Source: Polytrichum commune
Lineage: Eukaryota > Streptophyta > Polytrichopsida > Polytrichales > Polytrichaceae
Direction of reading: 5' to 3'
Length of the DNA stretch: 64,000 nt
Assembly (NCBI GenBank): GCA_950295325.1
Contig: OX485803.1
Location: 27,838,001 to 27,902,000, forward strand
In this document: piece by piece, positions 11,836 to 22,985 of the stretch
How positions within the stretch are numbered: the stretch's first letter is position 1
Layout: each line of letters begins with the position of its first letter
Made by a program: the position numbers and the translations under genes
The notes under the pieces: generated by a model
Databases searched by the model: none
Told to the model about the DNA's origin: nothing
The model's input: only the letters and a program-made list of their open reading frames with translations

Positions 11836-12241
11836 CTAGAATATAACAACCACATTCTTGTGAGGTTTTATTTTTTATGTACAATAAAAAATGCCAACAA
11901 GACCAAGTTAACCATGAAGATAATAAACATGCAAATAGTTTATATCAACTATTGCTCTATCATTGTAGAGAATAAGAATGGGCAACCCAAGTATAACTTG
12001 TACCAACTTCAATCTACTCATTCCAATCTAGGAACACAAATTTAAGATGCAATAGACGTAATGTTACACCTCCTATTTTCATCATAACAACATATTTTTC
12101 ACAAAACTCTTATAGCAATTTTTTCATAGAAACCCACGTAACTAAGACTTCATTAAGTCATATTTTTAATACATGAAACTTACACTCATCTTTATTGTAA
12201 AAGGTTCACAATTAATGCATCAAGTTCAATGAGAGTTTTAC

Positions 12242-12541
12242 CTGCATTCCAAAGTCTTTGGGCCAAATACAATAAAGGTGATTATTGTATGCAAGATCCA
12301 ACACTATTAAGTTGGGTAATTGCAAATCATGAGGCAACTCAATGAGATTGGAATGTCTCCATTGCAACCATCTCAATTCCCTTGACCAGTTTGAAAAATC
12401 GCCTTTCACGTCACAATCTTCCAATATGAGAATTCGAAGTTCATTCAAACTTGCAAAATGTTCAGCTTGCCAAATTGCTTCAATTCCGTTTCCTCTATTT
12501 TGAATTCCACTTGTTGTTAGTCCTCGCACTTTTTCAGTACC
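12242..12541 (-). pseudogene. TNL exon 3: LRR lead-in
   Basis: The exon lies between acceptor CGCAG (12542) and donor CAG/GTAAAA (12241). It reads GTEKVRGLTTSGIQNRG then LNELRILILEDCDVKGDF, followed by the typical TNL phrase RELRWLQWRHSNLIELP and LQLPNLIVLDLAYNN. It is in phase with both neighbours and has no internal stop. This is the conserved entry segment between NB-ARC and the LRR array of TNL proteins. Confidence 0.8.
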
Positions 12542-12861
12542 CTGCGAGACGAACCTAACATATATAAACAAACTCCTTTGTTGCAAAGTACTTCATACTC
12601 ATAATACCTTGGAAACAAGTACTACTTATCATTTCTGCACCAAATTGTTTTGTAAACTTCAACTAAAACATCTACCTGATTTCTTCTCTTCACTAGGATA
12701 TATTATATTCTTAACATAACTATCCTTCCAACAAATAAGTTGCCTTGATTCTCGTACACAATTGATACATGTGTTGTGAATCAACATAAGAGATTTCAAA
12801 GGAATTTGACAACATGGACAAATACACGTGGTAAATATGTCAAGGCAGTCATGATTGTTAC

Positions 12862-13957
12862 CTTATTTTGTTCAAGAACTTTGGTGACTGCTGAAGGATT
12901 ACACAAGTGGCTTTGCTCCCCTGCATTCCGTGGTGATTTCTTCAGGACCACATCACGTCCCATGTCTCGCAAAAGATCGTGCATAGTAAGGAAACCATTA
13001 TCATCCACCTTAAGTAGACACCTATCAATAAGTGTGCATAGTGTTGTAGTTGCTGCAGAACTAAACAAATCCTCTGAGTTCCAGAAATCCAATGCCATTT
13101 CCTTTGGTGCACGGACAAGAAAGAAGGCTACATCCAAAAACATTTCCTTTTCAACTTCACAAAGACTATTGTAGCTCAATTTGAGACAATCTAAGATATC
13201 TTTACTCTTGTGGAGTGTCATGATTGCCTCATTCCATACTCTTTCATTATCCTTTTTGTCAAACAAAAACCTTCCAATAACTTCCAAGCCTAAAGGTAAG
13301 CCACCACATGTCTTTGCTATATGGCTTGACAATTCGCGAAGTCTAGGACTTGGAATATCGTCGTGAAAGGCACTCTTCATAAAAAGTTGTAGGGAATCGG
13401 ATGGGCTCAACACTTGCACCTCGTACAACAACTTCTCTCCAGCATCCCTCATTATGTTGTTCAATAGGTTTTGATCACGAGATGTGATCAACACTCGACT
13501 TCCTCCAGCAAGATTATTCATATTTGGTATAAGCTCATCAAATTGAGTACGTTTTACAATGTCATCCACAAATACAAATATTTTTCTTCTTCTTGATTTG
13601 TTCAAAACAACGTTCAAAACCACCAATGTTTTTCATATCCTCTTGTAGCAAGTCCCACACCATTTTTTCTTTAAGATTCGCCATGTTTGCATCCTTCACA
13701 TCCTTCAAAAAACTTCGACAAGTAAAATTGTTTTGCTCATTGTATAGGTGTGTGGCAAGAGTCGTTTTGCCAATCCCGCCCGTGCCAGTTAAGCCCACAA
13801 CACCCACGGTGTTGCCCATTTGGTTCAAAATGTTCAAAACCACCTTCGATGATTGCTCTAAATTAAACCCACTGGGTACCGCGCATGATGCAGTTGAGCT
13901 AGGCCAAAAGCTTCCAAAACTCTAGCCACAATATCTATCATGAATTCACATTCATCT
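12862..13957 (-). pseudogene. TNL exon 2: NB-ARC domain with two frameshifts
   Basis: The exon begins after an acceptor at 13958 with DECEFMIDIVARVLEAFGL, a usual TIR-to-NB linker. The P-loop reads TGTGGIGKTTLA, kinase 2 reads IFVFVDDI, then GGSRVLITSRD (RNBS-B), CGGLPLGLEVIG (GLPL), MFLDVAFFLV (RNBS-D-like) and LTMHDLLRDMGRDVV (MHD motif). All switch motifs are therefore still legible. One frameshift lies near 13870, between HHARYPVG and FNLEQSSK. A second lies near 13590 in an AAG-rich run, between the P-loop half and the kinase-2 half. Either is enough to stop translation, though single-base assembly errors cannot be excluded at the homopolymer-like site. The donor is AAG then GTAACA. Confidence 0.85.
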
Positions 13958-14116
13958 CTGTGACCCCAAATATCCATTAGAAATCAGAGGAACTCAACAC
14001 ATTCTATGATTCTATGAACAAATCACCAAGCAACCATAAATGATGGAATGTTAACACTTGTGAAAATCTAATCAAATTCTACACTAAACAATTATAGAGG
14101 TCCATGCAGTGCTTAC

Positions 14117-14718
14117 TTGTACTCGGAATGTCGAAATCCTGTAAGATGATAAGCTTCCAATAGGGCACTCTTCCACCTCTTTACATCCTCTTCTCGATTC
14201 TTTCCCAAGTGTTTTTCAAAAGCCTTAGCAAAGGGTCCACTTTCGATCCAACGAAGATGCTCAGGCTCAACACCTTGAAAAAAAACAGGGATAACCTTCT
14301 CGGAGCTTTTCATCATATCAAACAGCTCATTAAGACAATATTTTGATTCAGCATAACCCTCAGAAAAAATCGCAAGATGCACACGAACCCCACAGAGTGC
14401 CTCATTGATCGACTTCAATGCATGGTTCCCCTTAATAAGAGTTTTAGCATCCAAAAATGGATTACAACCGCGAACACGAAGTAAATTATACAAGTGAGAA
14501 ACAAAAGAACGTTTTACATCCGGTCCACGGTGGTTCAAAAAAACATCATAATGGCCCAATGCCTCCATGCTCAAATCTTGTGAATCAAGCTCCATCCCTT
14601 TGTTGACATCCTCCGTTTTTGTTTTTTCTCCCTTTCCGAATGAAGCCCTTTGTTTTTGTTTTTTTTTGGTGTCTTCATTTATTTCCTTTTCGAATGAAGA
14701 GCTCCCTCTTTTTCCCAT
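14117..14718 (-). pseudogene. TNL exon 1: TIR domain
   Basis: It opens at ATG (14718) with a basic, Lys-rich leader of about 55 residues (EDTKKKQKQRASFGKGEK), possibly nuclear-targeting, before the TIR fold starts at YDVFLNHRGPDVKRSFVSHL. Later TIR landmarks are FLDAKTLIKGN, SINEALCGVRVHLAIFSEGY, the motif YCLNELFDMM containing the expected catalytic Glu region of plant TIR NADases, and VIPVFFQGVEPEHLRW. Length is normal for a TIR exon. The donor is GTAAGC right after TACAA, and phase agrees with an acceptor at 13958. The exon itself is open and intact. The first ATG is chosen because no other Met precedes the domain in frame. Confidence 0.88.
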
Positions 14719-14804
14719 TTGGATTTGCCTACACCAATAATATCAAAAATGTATCCATGAACCATATAGAGATCACTATTTCCACTTTATTTAGGTTCTC
14801 ATGA

Positions 14805-16650
14805 TGGATCCAAATCATATGTGCAACACGCTCATTACCATATGCAAACCAACACCAAAGGAATTGTTGCTAGAGAAGTAGCTCCTACAACCCTCCTACA
14901 TAATCCTCTTCGTACAAACCCAAACACATTGTCATAGAGTGAATGATGTCATTGACTTGACCATGAACCCACATTTATGGGGCATACACCTACTAAACCC
15001 CAACAAGTGCCTCAAAATCTTATTATTGAGTCTCCATTGCATTCCAATAAGGTAGGTTTATCGACGTTATATTTTACAAGAATTGGTCTTCCTCATATTT
15101 ATGTCCTCAATAGCTAGATGATAGTAATTTTATAGGAAACTAAATAAATTCGTCACATTGACACCTATTAGAATCTACAACCACCCATAAAATCATTCCT
15201 AGTCCACTTTCAATACTCAAACTATGACCAAGAATTTGGAACTTGTAATTTGAAACCACTAGGCAACACAAGCTAATTAACTATTAAGAACAAGGTGAAA
15301 TCATGATTCAAGAAGACTATCCAAGATTAGAAGGTACTTGGATGCACTCACTTGATAGGCTATGTAGTCTCCTTCCAAGTGTCCAATTGAAAATTAGAAT
15401 CACTAAATGTTGTAATTTTACAAGACATGAGGATGAGGATGCCCCCAAAACATCCATTACATCTTCCCTGCAATCGATCACCAAAAATGACGACTGTAAT
15501 GACATGCCACACAATAGATTGAAACAACACCGTTGATCAAACGTCAATCCAAATGAATTGCAAATTGGAGCACTTGTTTTAAATAATCCAAAGGAAACTT
15601 GTAATTGACTTAAAATGAACAGTTGACAATCGGCAAATTCTCTAAGAACTTGACACTTGTAAGGATGAAATTATGTTGGAAGTCCCACATTTCACATGGA
15701 CAAAGGACCAAAAAACTTCCAAGAGGGTAAGTAGACTAGGGTAGTTCAATGCTCCATCTGAATTGTTCCACACCAATTTTGTCAAGAGTTTACCGATGAA
15801 CCACATAGACAACAAAACTTCAACTCCATGTACATGCATGAACGTACTTAACATATGAAAAAACCAACACCAAAGTTGTCTCAAAATCAAACAACACCAA
15901 TCCACAAGAATTGTTGCTAGAGAAAGAAGTGTAACAACCCTCATGTAGGCACCCGTCCTCCAAACCCCAACACATTTATTGCCACAAAGTGAATATGTCT
16001 TTGAGTTCACCATGAACAAACATCATACTCCACAATCAAGAGGAGGTGTTTTGATCACCTACGGGACCCTAAATTCCAACAAGGCCTCAACATCTCAAAA
16101 TTGAGTCCCTATTGCATTTCGATAAGGTAGGTGAATCAAAAAGTTCAAGAGGATATTTTACACAAATTACTCTTACTACTATGAAAAAAATTCTTAATAG
16201 CTCAAAATATAATAATTTACAATATTACCTTAAAGCAACGACAAACATACTCAAAAGAAGCACTCACTTGACCCTCATTGAAGAAATACAAGGCAATTGG
16301 ATGCACCCACTTGATTGGCTATATATTCTCCTTCAAGTGTGAAATTCGAGTGATAAAGACTCACTATACATCATATACACATATCGTCACCCCAACATTA
16401 CTAAGGCTCTCCAATTGCTACACCCTTGCAACCAAATCCAAAATGTGGACAATATGTGGATTGTGTTTCCTTTATGATTTTGCAATACACATGAAGACCA
16501 TGATGCACCCTGAAATTCAAACTTTCTATCAAAACATGAATTACATCTTTCCTACAAACAATGACCAAGAAAGATGGCAGCAATGAGTTGCTATGCACAA
16601 TGGACTGGAATAAGACAGTTGACCAAACATCAAAACATGGGAACCCAAAT
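14805..16650. repeat. Diverged direct duplication, two copies of about 0.7-0.9 kb
   Basis: Copy 1 (about 14805-15560) and copy 2 (about 15770-16650) share, in order, a ccatgaacc.cat phrase, gttgctagagaa, cctcaaaatc..attgagtc, attgcattccaataaggtaggt, and ggatgcac.cacttgat.ggctat. No domain-bearing ORF is present in either. It is probably an old repeat or retroelement remnant. Confidence 0.6.
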
Positions 16651-17539
16651 TAAGGAATTCATCTCATAATCAACTCGAAATAAAACGCAACAAAGATTGG
16701 AACGACACCATTGTTTGATAGTGGCATCACAAACCCCACCACACGATTCTCAACCTCCACTCACTTTAAGGGAGCCAAAAGCAAGAGTAGAATCTGATAG
16801 ACCCCTAAGCCCTTACACGTTAATAATTTGCTTCAACATATCACAAGGTGGTCTCTCCCTTTACTCAGGACTACAAAATTTTCAAACCTACACACCTGCA
16901 TCCTCTCTTGAGCCGACAAGACCCTTTGAATTAGATGAATATTGACTACCGACAGAAACCACATGCAATCAAGCACTCCCTACACATACTTCCGCACTTT
17001 GTAGATTGTTCCAGATCCTTCGATAGCAGGTCTCTCCCAGAAACTCCAAAATAAAACCACCACACTACAAGTATGCTTCACAATATGTAGACAACTAATA
17101 AAGAAGTCACCATGGATGATCCTCTTACATCAGAAGGACTTTTGTCCACAATTATTTTAGGGTTCACAAACCTGCCAAATGTCCAACAATTCACATGGAC
17201 ACAGGTAAAACAAAAGCACCCAAAAGGACTACTAAACAAGGGCAGTATTGGCCCAGGGTGCCAACAAGTGGGATATACTCCAAGGGTCCTCACATAATAA
17301 AACCATTTCAGAGCTGATAATAGTTCTATAATAATGTAATATAGAGTTGTCATAAAAAACTTCAAAACATGAGTTGGACCATAAGGTATGTGAGTGTTCT
17401 TTGGTTCGTTTTTCATGTTCTCCAACTTTCACTCATTGGATTTACACAACCAAACCCGTGCTACAATAGCAAACCTACGATGAAACATCTGCAATAACCA
17501 GATTCTAAACCGGACTGAAAGTGAACAATTTATCCTTTT

Positions 17540-17930
17540 TATATTGGATTCCAATGACAAGATTTTCTTGAATATTAGAGTTCCATCCCGTTTGGTCCGA
17601 TAGATGTCACACCTCTTCTGCATCCTATTCATCGAGGACTCTTGAATGGTGACAGGCGTGATTACAACCTTGAGTTTTGGGAATTCCCCAACGTGACAAA
17701 ACTAAACGGAACAAAGACCTTTCCTGATATTAATTTGCAACATTTGCAACTAACACTGGTATTAAAAAGAGTCCATTGAACCATTTGGGTGGACAAGACA
17801 AAAGGCAGTGAAGTGGTGTGGCTTTTAAAAGCCATTGAAGAAAACAAAAATTACTTAGAATATAGTCTCGACTTCGTCATGAAGCTAGTTGGGTATTGCA
17901 ACAATCAGAGTGATCTGCGCCAATGTAGTC
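17540..17930 (+). pseudogene. Unrecognised protein fragment, copy 1
   Basis: The plus strand reads EFWEFPNVTKLNGTKTFPDI, then LQHLQLTLVLKRVH, a stop, then TKGSEVVWLLKAIEENKNYL and EYSLDFVMKLVGYCNN. The copy near 19.9-20.2 kb keeps the same frame and the same stop after VH. Conservation of amino acids between copies suggests coding ancestry, but I know no homologue. It may be an exon pair rather than a broken exon. Confidence 0.35.
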
Positions 17931-19879
17931 TTACAATGTTCCAGCTCACAACATCTAGGGGTGCATCAAAGAAAGTAGTGCCATTCAATTCACACCCACT
18001 CCATAAGTAGAGAATAACTTTGGGGTCAATTGCAACTACGGTAGATGGGTCTTAAGTAGCTAGTGTTCTTAATCCGACCTCTAGATTTGATTGGTATGTG
18101 GTTCAGTGAGGATCAAAAAGCAAACATCATAACCATGCATGTTTAAAAGAAATTGGACTCAGTCTTCAAATATTAATAACTACTCTACACTCAATACTGA
18201 ACACAACTGGGAGGACCTATATCAACCAACAGTCAACCTAGAAACTAAGGTCTCAGGGGTCCAAAGTACAACCTACCTACACTATTTCTGTGAGTGCTAA
18301 TTGAGTCTACAAGTCATTCTTTTATATCTACAAGTTCGAAACTCTATTTAGTGCATTATCTTATGTCAAGGAGCTAAAATACATTCATATATGACATTGA
18401 CAATCAATACTCTAGGCCACAAGCTCTTGTCACATAGTTTATTATCTGTACGACAATAAACTTATGAAATTCAACAAATTTTCAACCATGCTTTGGATGT
18501 GACTCAAAATAAACTTTCCAGTAAACCCTGAAACATGTGCATTTATACGCATAACCAAGGCATCAGATCACAACAAAATTCTAGTCTACATCTCTTTTAG
18601 GATCAACACATATTGTTGATCTATCCCTGCACTATTTTTGCCTAGAGGCGGGGCGGCTCGGAGAATTAAATCCCCGACCCAGAGAACCAAAGGCCGGGCA
18701 TTGCAGAATCATGCCCATGCCTCAACTTGACTCAAGTGCGCATGTTGTGACTATTTGCAAAAATCACTATCAACACAATGTGTAACCCCCAAAAAAGACC
18801 TTAACACTTGCATCTCCCGCTAGCACCGCTCACAACCCCAAATAAATCAAACTCTATACCTCACTATGACCCGCAAAGCCAAACACATCAAACTTTCCTT
18901 CTCTAATCTCACCCATTATTGAAAACCATAACAGTCCTAGTACTAGTCACCTTACATGACTTTCCAGTTTCTGCCATTTGACATCAACAAACATTAAAAT
19001 ATAATATATAGATATATATAGCTCACAAGTGACCCACTCTTCACCCTCCTCCTCACTGAAAGCAGAGCCAAACTCAAGAAGAAATAAGTTCTTAAGTCAC
19101 GTCCCCCAAAATTCAACATCTACAGCTTGCCATGACCCAAAACTCTATACCTCTCACCATGACCACTCTCCAACCTTTTCCTTTTCATCACTACAATTTG
19201 CACAAAATTCTACACCAAATCCCTTCTGTCCTCCTACCTAAGCCTCCTCATCGTAATTATGATGACGCCACACACACTTCGAAAAAACACCGACACCAAA
19301 ATTTCATGCCACAAATTGAAAAATCTTTCCACCTCACCATCACAACTCTCCCACCCTCTTCTCCTCCACCTCACTGCAATCTGAATCCAAATTCTCAAGG
19401 AGAACACAATCAATCACAACTGCAAAGTCTTCAAATTAAACCGCCTATATCCTCTTTTGAATTGATGACACCATTTGAATTAGATGAATGTCTGCTACCG
19501 ACAGATTCCAACTAGTGACAAATTTGGAACATGAGCTCTTGTAAAGAATTTAGAGCGCCAAGCCCTCTCGGCGGGTTTTACCTCAGGATTCATTGTACCA
19601 ATCATCTAATGAAGGAAAGAAATCACATGCAATCGACCACTCCCTACACATACTTCATCACTTTATAAATTGTTGCAGATCCTTCAATAGCAGGTCTCTC
19701 CCAGAAACTCCAGCAAAAATCACCACACAACAAGTATGCTTCAGGATATGTTTACAACTAACAAAGAAGTCACAATGGATGATCCTCTTACATCAGGACT
19801 TTTTTCCATGATTACGTACTCCAAATACTCCAATTGAACAATTTATCCTTTTTGTATTGAATTCCAGTGCCAAGATTTT

Positions 19880-20220
19880 CTTGAATATCAGAGTTCCATC
19901 ATGTTTGGTCTAGTAGCTGTGAAACCTCTTGTGCACCCTGTTCATCGAGGACTCTTGAATGGTAACAGGCATGATTACAACCCTGAGGTGTGGGAATTCC
20001 CCGACGTGACAAAACAAAACGAAACAAAGACCTTTCCTTATATTAATTTGCAACATTTGCAACTAATATGGGTATTAAAAACAGTCCATTGAACCATTTG
20101 GGTGCATATGACAAAAGGCGGTGAAGTGATGTGGCTTTTAAAAGCCATTTAACAGAACAAAAATCACTTAGAACATAGTTTGGACTTTGTACTGAAGCCA
20201 ACTGGGTATTGTAACAACCG
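19880..20220 (+). pseudogene. Unrecognised protein fragment, copy 2
   Basis: It reads HPVHRGLLNGNRHDYNPEVW, EFPDVTKQNETKTFPYI, LQHLQLIWVLKTVH, a stop, then GGEVMWLLKAI, another stop and HSLDFVLKPTGYCNN. It is the more decayed partner of the fragment at 17540-17930. Confidence 0.35.
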
Positions 20221-22076
20221 TAAACTAGTAAGGTTATGTCCCACAGCGTAGTTCTCAATATGTGCACAATTAGATGAATAATTTGCCTCTCCAACCTAAA
20301 CCTCTGCATCTTATGTGACATCTACTTACTAATGGAGGTGCACAAGAATCACCTTCTGAATTGCTCTTCAAATTGATAGACTTTGAATTATAAAACATGC
20401 AATCGCATCCATGTCGCTTCACAACCATAGACCTCCAAGAATAACTCTTCTGTTCCACAAAGACTAACTTGTGAATTCCAGCATGTGCGCATTAATAAGT
20501 TGAATACTATACCTCTCAGCCCCCTAACTGCAATGAAAGGATGATACCAGGACATAATGTCCATCAATGGCTGCTATCGTCCTAATATTTGACATGGGTA
20601 ATAGTGTTGGAAGGCCATAATTGAAGATGAAAACAACGAACTCAAGTTTTGTGCCCATTGGAATCCGCATCTATTGTGATGCAATAGAAAATGGTGGAAA
20701 GAATTTTGACCCGGCTTACATGTTGCACTAGCAAAGATATCATTGAGGTTCAATGACGAGAGACTTTTGAGAGAGGATTATCACAATTGCAGAATCCCCT
20801 AAACATGTGCACTGGAGGTGCAAATAGGAATTTTCTCAAAGTTTGCAGGTTGTACCTTGAAGAAATTTTATGGAGCTTTGCAATGATTTCGGCAGAAAAG
20901 TTGAAACATGACGACCACTGTTCCTAAACTGTTACACGAAGAGGACAGTGTAACAATAAACGTACCACTTATATTATTGCATCCTAGGTTTGAGGGTAAT
21001 CGTTTCCACTCAGTGGCCACTTTTGAACGCAGTTTCCTGGAAAGAGATTACACCCTCGATTTTTGAAAGAATTCGTAAACAATCTAGTGGGCCACAACAC
21101 ATTTTCTGAATGTGGTGGATATGTATTACCTCTTCCTGATGGAAACAAAGAGCAGGCAATGCTAGAATCTGACTCTGACTCCGGTTCCTTCGAGCTGGCT
21201 TAGCTAGTCAATAATTAGTTTGTAGCTTTACAAACTTGCCTTCAAACAATATGTTCCTCGTGCCAGACTGACTGTGAGCTATAGCATCATCATCATTAGA
21301 TTTAGACCTGGACAACCACCGTCACCGAACACCTAAACCTCTTGCACACATGATGTTCGCTGAATCTCGAACAAAGTAGAAACACTGAAGTTTCACTGAC
21401 ATTATCAATTGCACCATAAGATACCTAGAACCTTATCAATACAAACTAAGAATGTTTAATTAATTTCTTTACATAATCAAATAGTTGTAGTATTCAAATT
21501 ATAGTTATTGAAATGTATAAGTTGTGACCAAAATCAACATGTTATGGCATCATGCCAAAACATTAAGCAATGATTTTTAGAACCAAAACAATGTCTTAAA
21601 TATGGGAGATTATATTTATGTGGGTGTTCAATGTCATGATGGATTGCTCTTGAACTAAATTTTGTAGAAAATGATTTCTTCAACTTCAAACACTCACACA
21701 ACCCCCTCGCCAAGAACAAAAATCCACAGTTCTTAAGCACCAGAGTGTTGAGCTTTCTATTTCCTTGAATATTTGCAATATTGTCCAAACAATGATCCTA
21801 GACAAATTTTGACATGGGACAATAATTCCATTCATCCCTCACATACACTCTCTATACATTTTTGTTGACAATGGATTATAACAATTCTCAAAGTGGAAAA
21901 TTTAAGTGCAATTGAATTTTTCCTCCTTATGTGGAATTAGGTTGGTTTGAAAGAAACGAACTCGTAATCACTTGCTTCACCCCAAAAAATAACGAATTTT
22001 GTCAATTAAACCCAATATCACAATAAGTGAAGAATTACAAAACCTTTCACCGTCATACAACTACACATGACCCCAG

Positions 22077-22564
22077 GTACGCAACTCCCATATTATACGC
22101 AGGGGGCATCGTACTTAAAACGGCTTAGAGGACGGCTTTTGTAAAAATTATATCAAATTAAAATGATAAAAAAGTTGGGTGAAGACCAAATTAAATAAAA
22201 TAAGATGAAAAAAAGTTGGGTTGCATATTTATTAAGCCTCCCATTAAAATTATAAGCCACGAATAGTTGCCTCCCATTAAAATTATAAGTCATTCACAAT
22301 GTTAAAATTTTATTAAAAAGTCCAAAAATTTGGGTAGTTTGACCTATGGTACATGTATTAAAAAAATCATATAATTAGGTTTTTAATGCAATTATATGCT
22401 TCAAAATATATTCATTTCCTATATATGATTACATTTTTGGATTCCTTGTTAGAAGGGCTACAAGGGTTTCATACATTAAAACAAATTGTAGTATCACTCA
22501 ATATTGGACTAAAACGCATTATAAGTGATTATAATCACGACCATATAATATGGGAGTTGCGTAC
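22077..22564. mobile_element. 488-bp inverted-repeat (MITE-like) element
   Basis: It begins GTACGCAACTCCCATATTAT and ends with the inverse, about 20-21 matched bases, with an AT-rich interior and no ORF of note. Target duplication is not clear; flanks are cccag and ccggg. The structure fits a MITE, but the superfamily cannot be told. Confidence 0.55.
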
Positions 22565-22784
22565 CCGGGCACATAACTATGTAGCAACCTACTTGTTGCA
22601 CATGCAATTACCCAATGCATTTGGTATTAGTGGATAATTACAAGTCATCCATGCAACAAAGATGGACATGTGATTGCATATTGTGATGGTTTGTTTGTGG
22701 ATAGTGCAATGGTTTTTCCTAACACAATTTAAATAATGAAGTGGATATGCACTTCCTATAGGGAGAGTACATACCTATGCATGG

Positions 22785-22985
22785 ACGTGACTTCCAAGTC
22801 ATATTGAGATCAACCTTTAAACGCACATCATGTTTCTCACAAGACATCCTGAACCAAATGATTTTTTTGCTTCCAAAGTGTTGGGGCAAAGCAAAGCTCT
22901 TTGGTAACGTCCCAACTCCACAATGACCATGAACGAAAATATAAACAATTCGACCTTGCTTTTGTATCATAAATAGGTCCAACAC
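22785..22985 (-). pseudogene. Weak coding fragment, possibly duplicated near 24.2 kb
   Basis: The minus strand reads YIFVHGHCGVGTLPKSFALP then VRLKVDLNMTWKSRPCIG before a GTATGTACTC donor. Near 24190-24330 a similar layout reads RRDSMDARFRKPHEDWDVNL then KEHLNTKSRLS before GTATGTACGA. HGHCGVGTLPK faintly resembles a degenerate P-loop, but I would not call a nucleotide-binding protein on this. Confidence 0.2.

Larger units (their letters stand above)
4785..14718 (-). pseudogene. TIR-NB-ARC-LRR (TNL) immune-receptor-type gene, disrupted
   Basis: Four exons follow from splice signals and phase: 14718-14117 (TIR), 13957-12862 (NB-ARC), 12541-12242 (short LRR lead-in) and 11835 to about 4785 (LRR array). 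TNL proteins are intracellular receptors of pathogen effectors: TIR signals, NB-ARC is the nucleotide switch, LRR recognises. The TIR motif NHRGPDVK is typical of non-angiosperm plants. Lesions: a frameshift near 13870, another near 13590, stops in the LRR near 11420 and 7845, frame changes near 5900 and 5400, a solo LTR (8317-10947), a CACTA element (6323-7652) and truncation at 4785. The LRR is unusual in being built from about 14 copies of a 71-residue unit of three LRRs. As it stands it cannot give a full receptor. Confidence 0.85.
16695..20240. repeat. Direct duplication of about 1.2 kb, copies 2.2 kb apart
   Basis: Copy 1 (about 16.9-17.95 kb) and copy 2 (about 19.45-20.23 kb) share long similar blocks, such as cactccctacacatactt, gcaggtctctcccagaaact, gatgatcctcttacatcag and tcgaggactcttgaatggt. 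The parallel order suggests a segmental duplication, or two LTRs of a decayed element with about 1 kb between; no polymerase ORF separates them. Confidence 0.6.
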
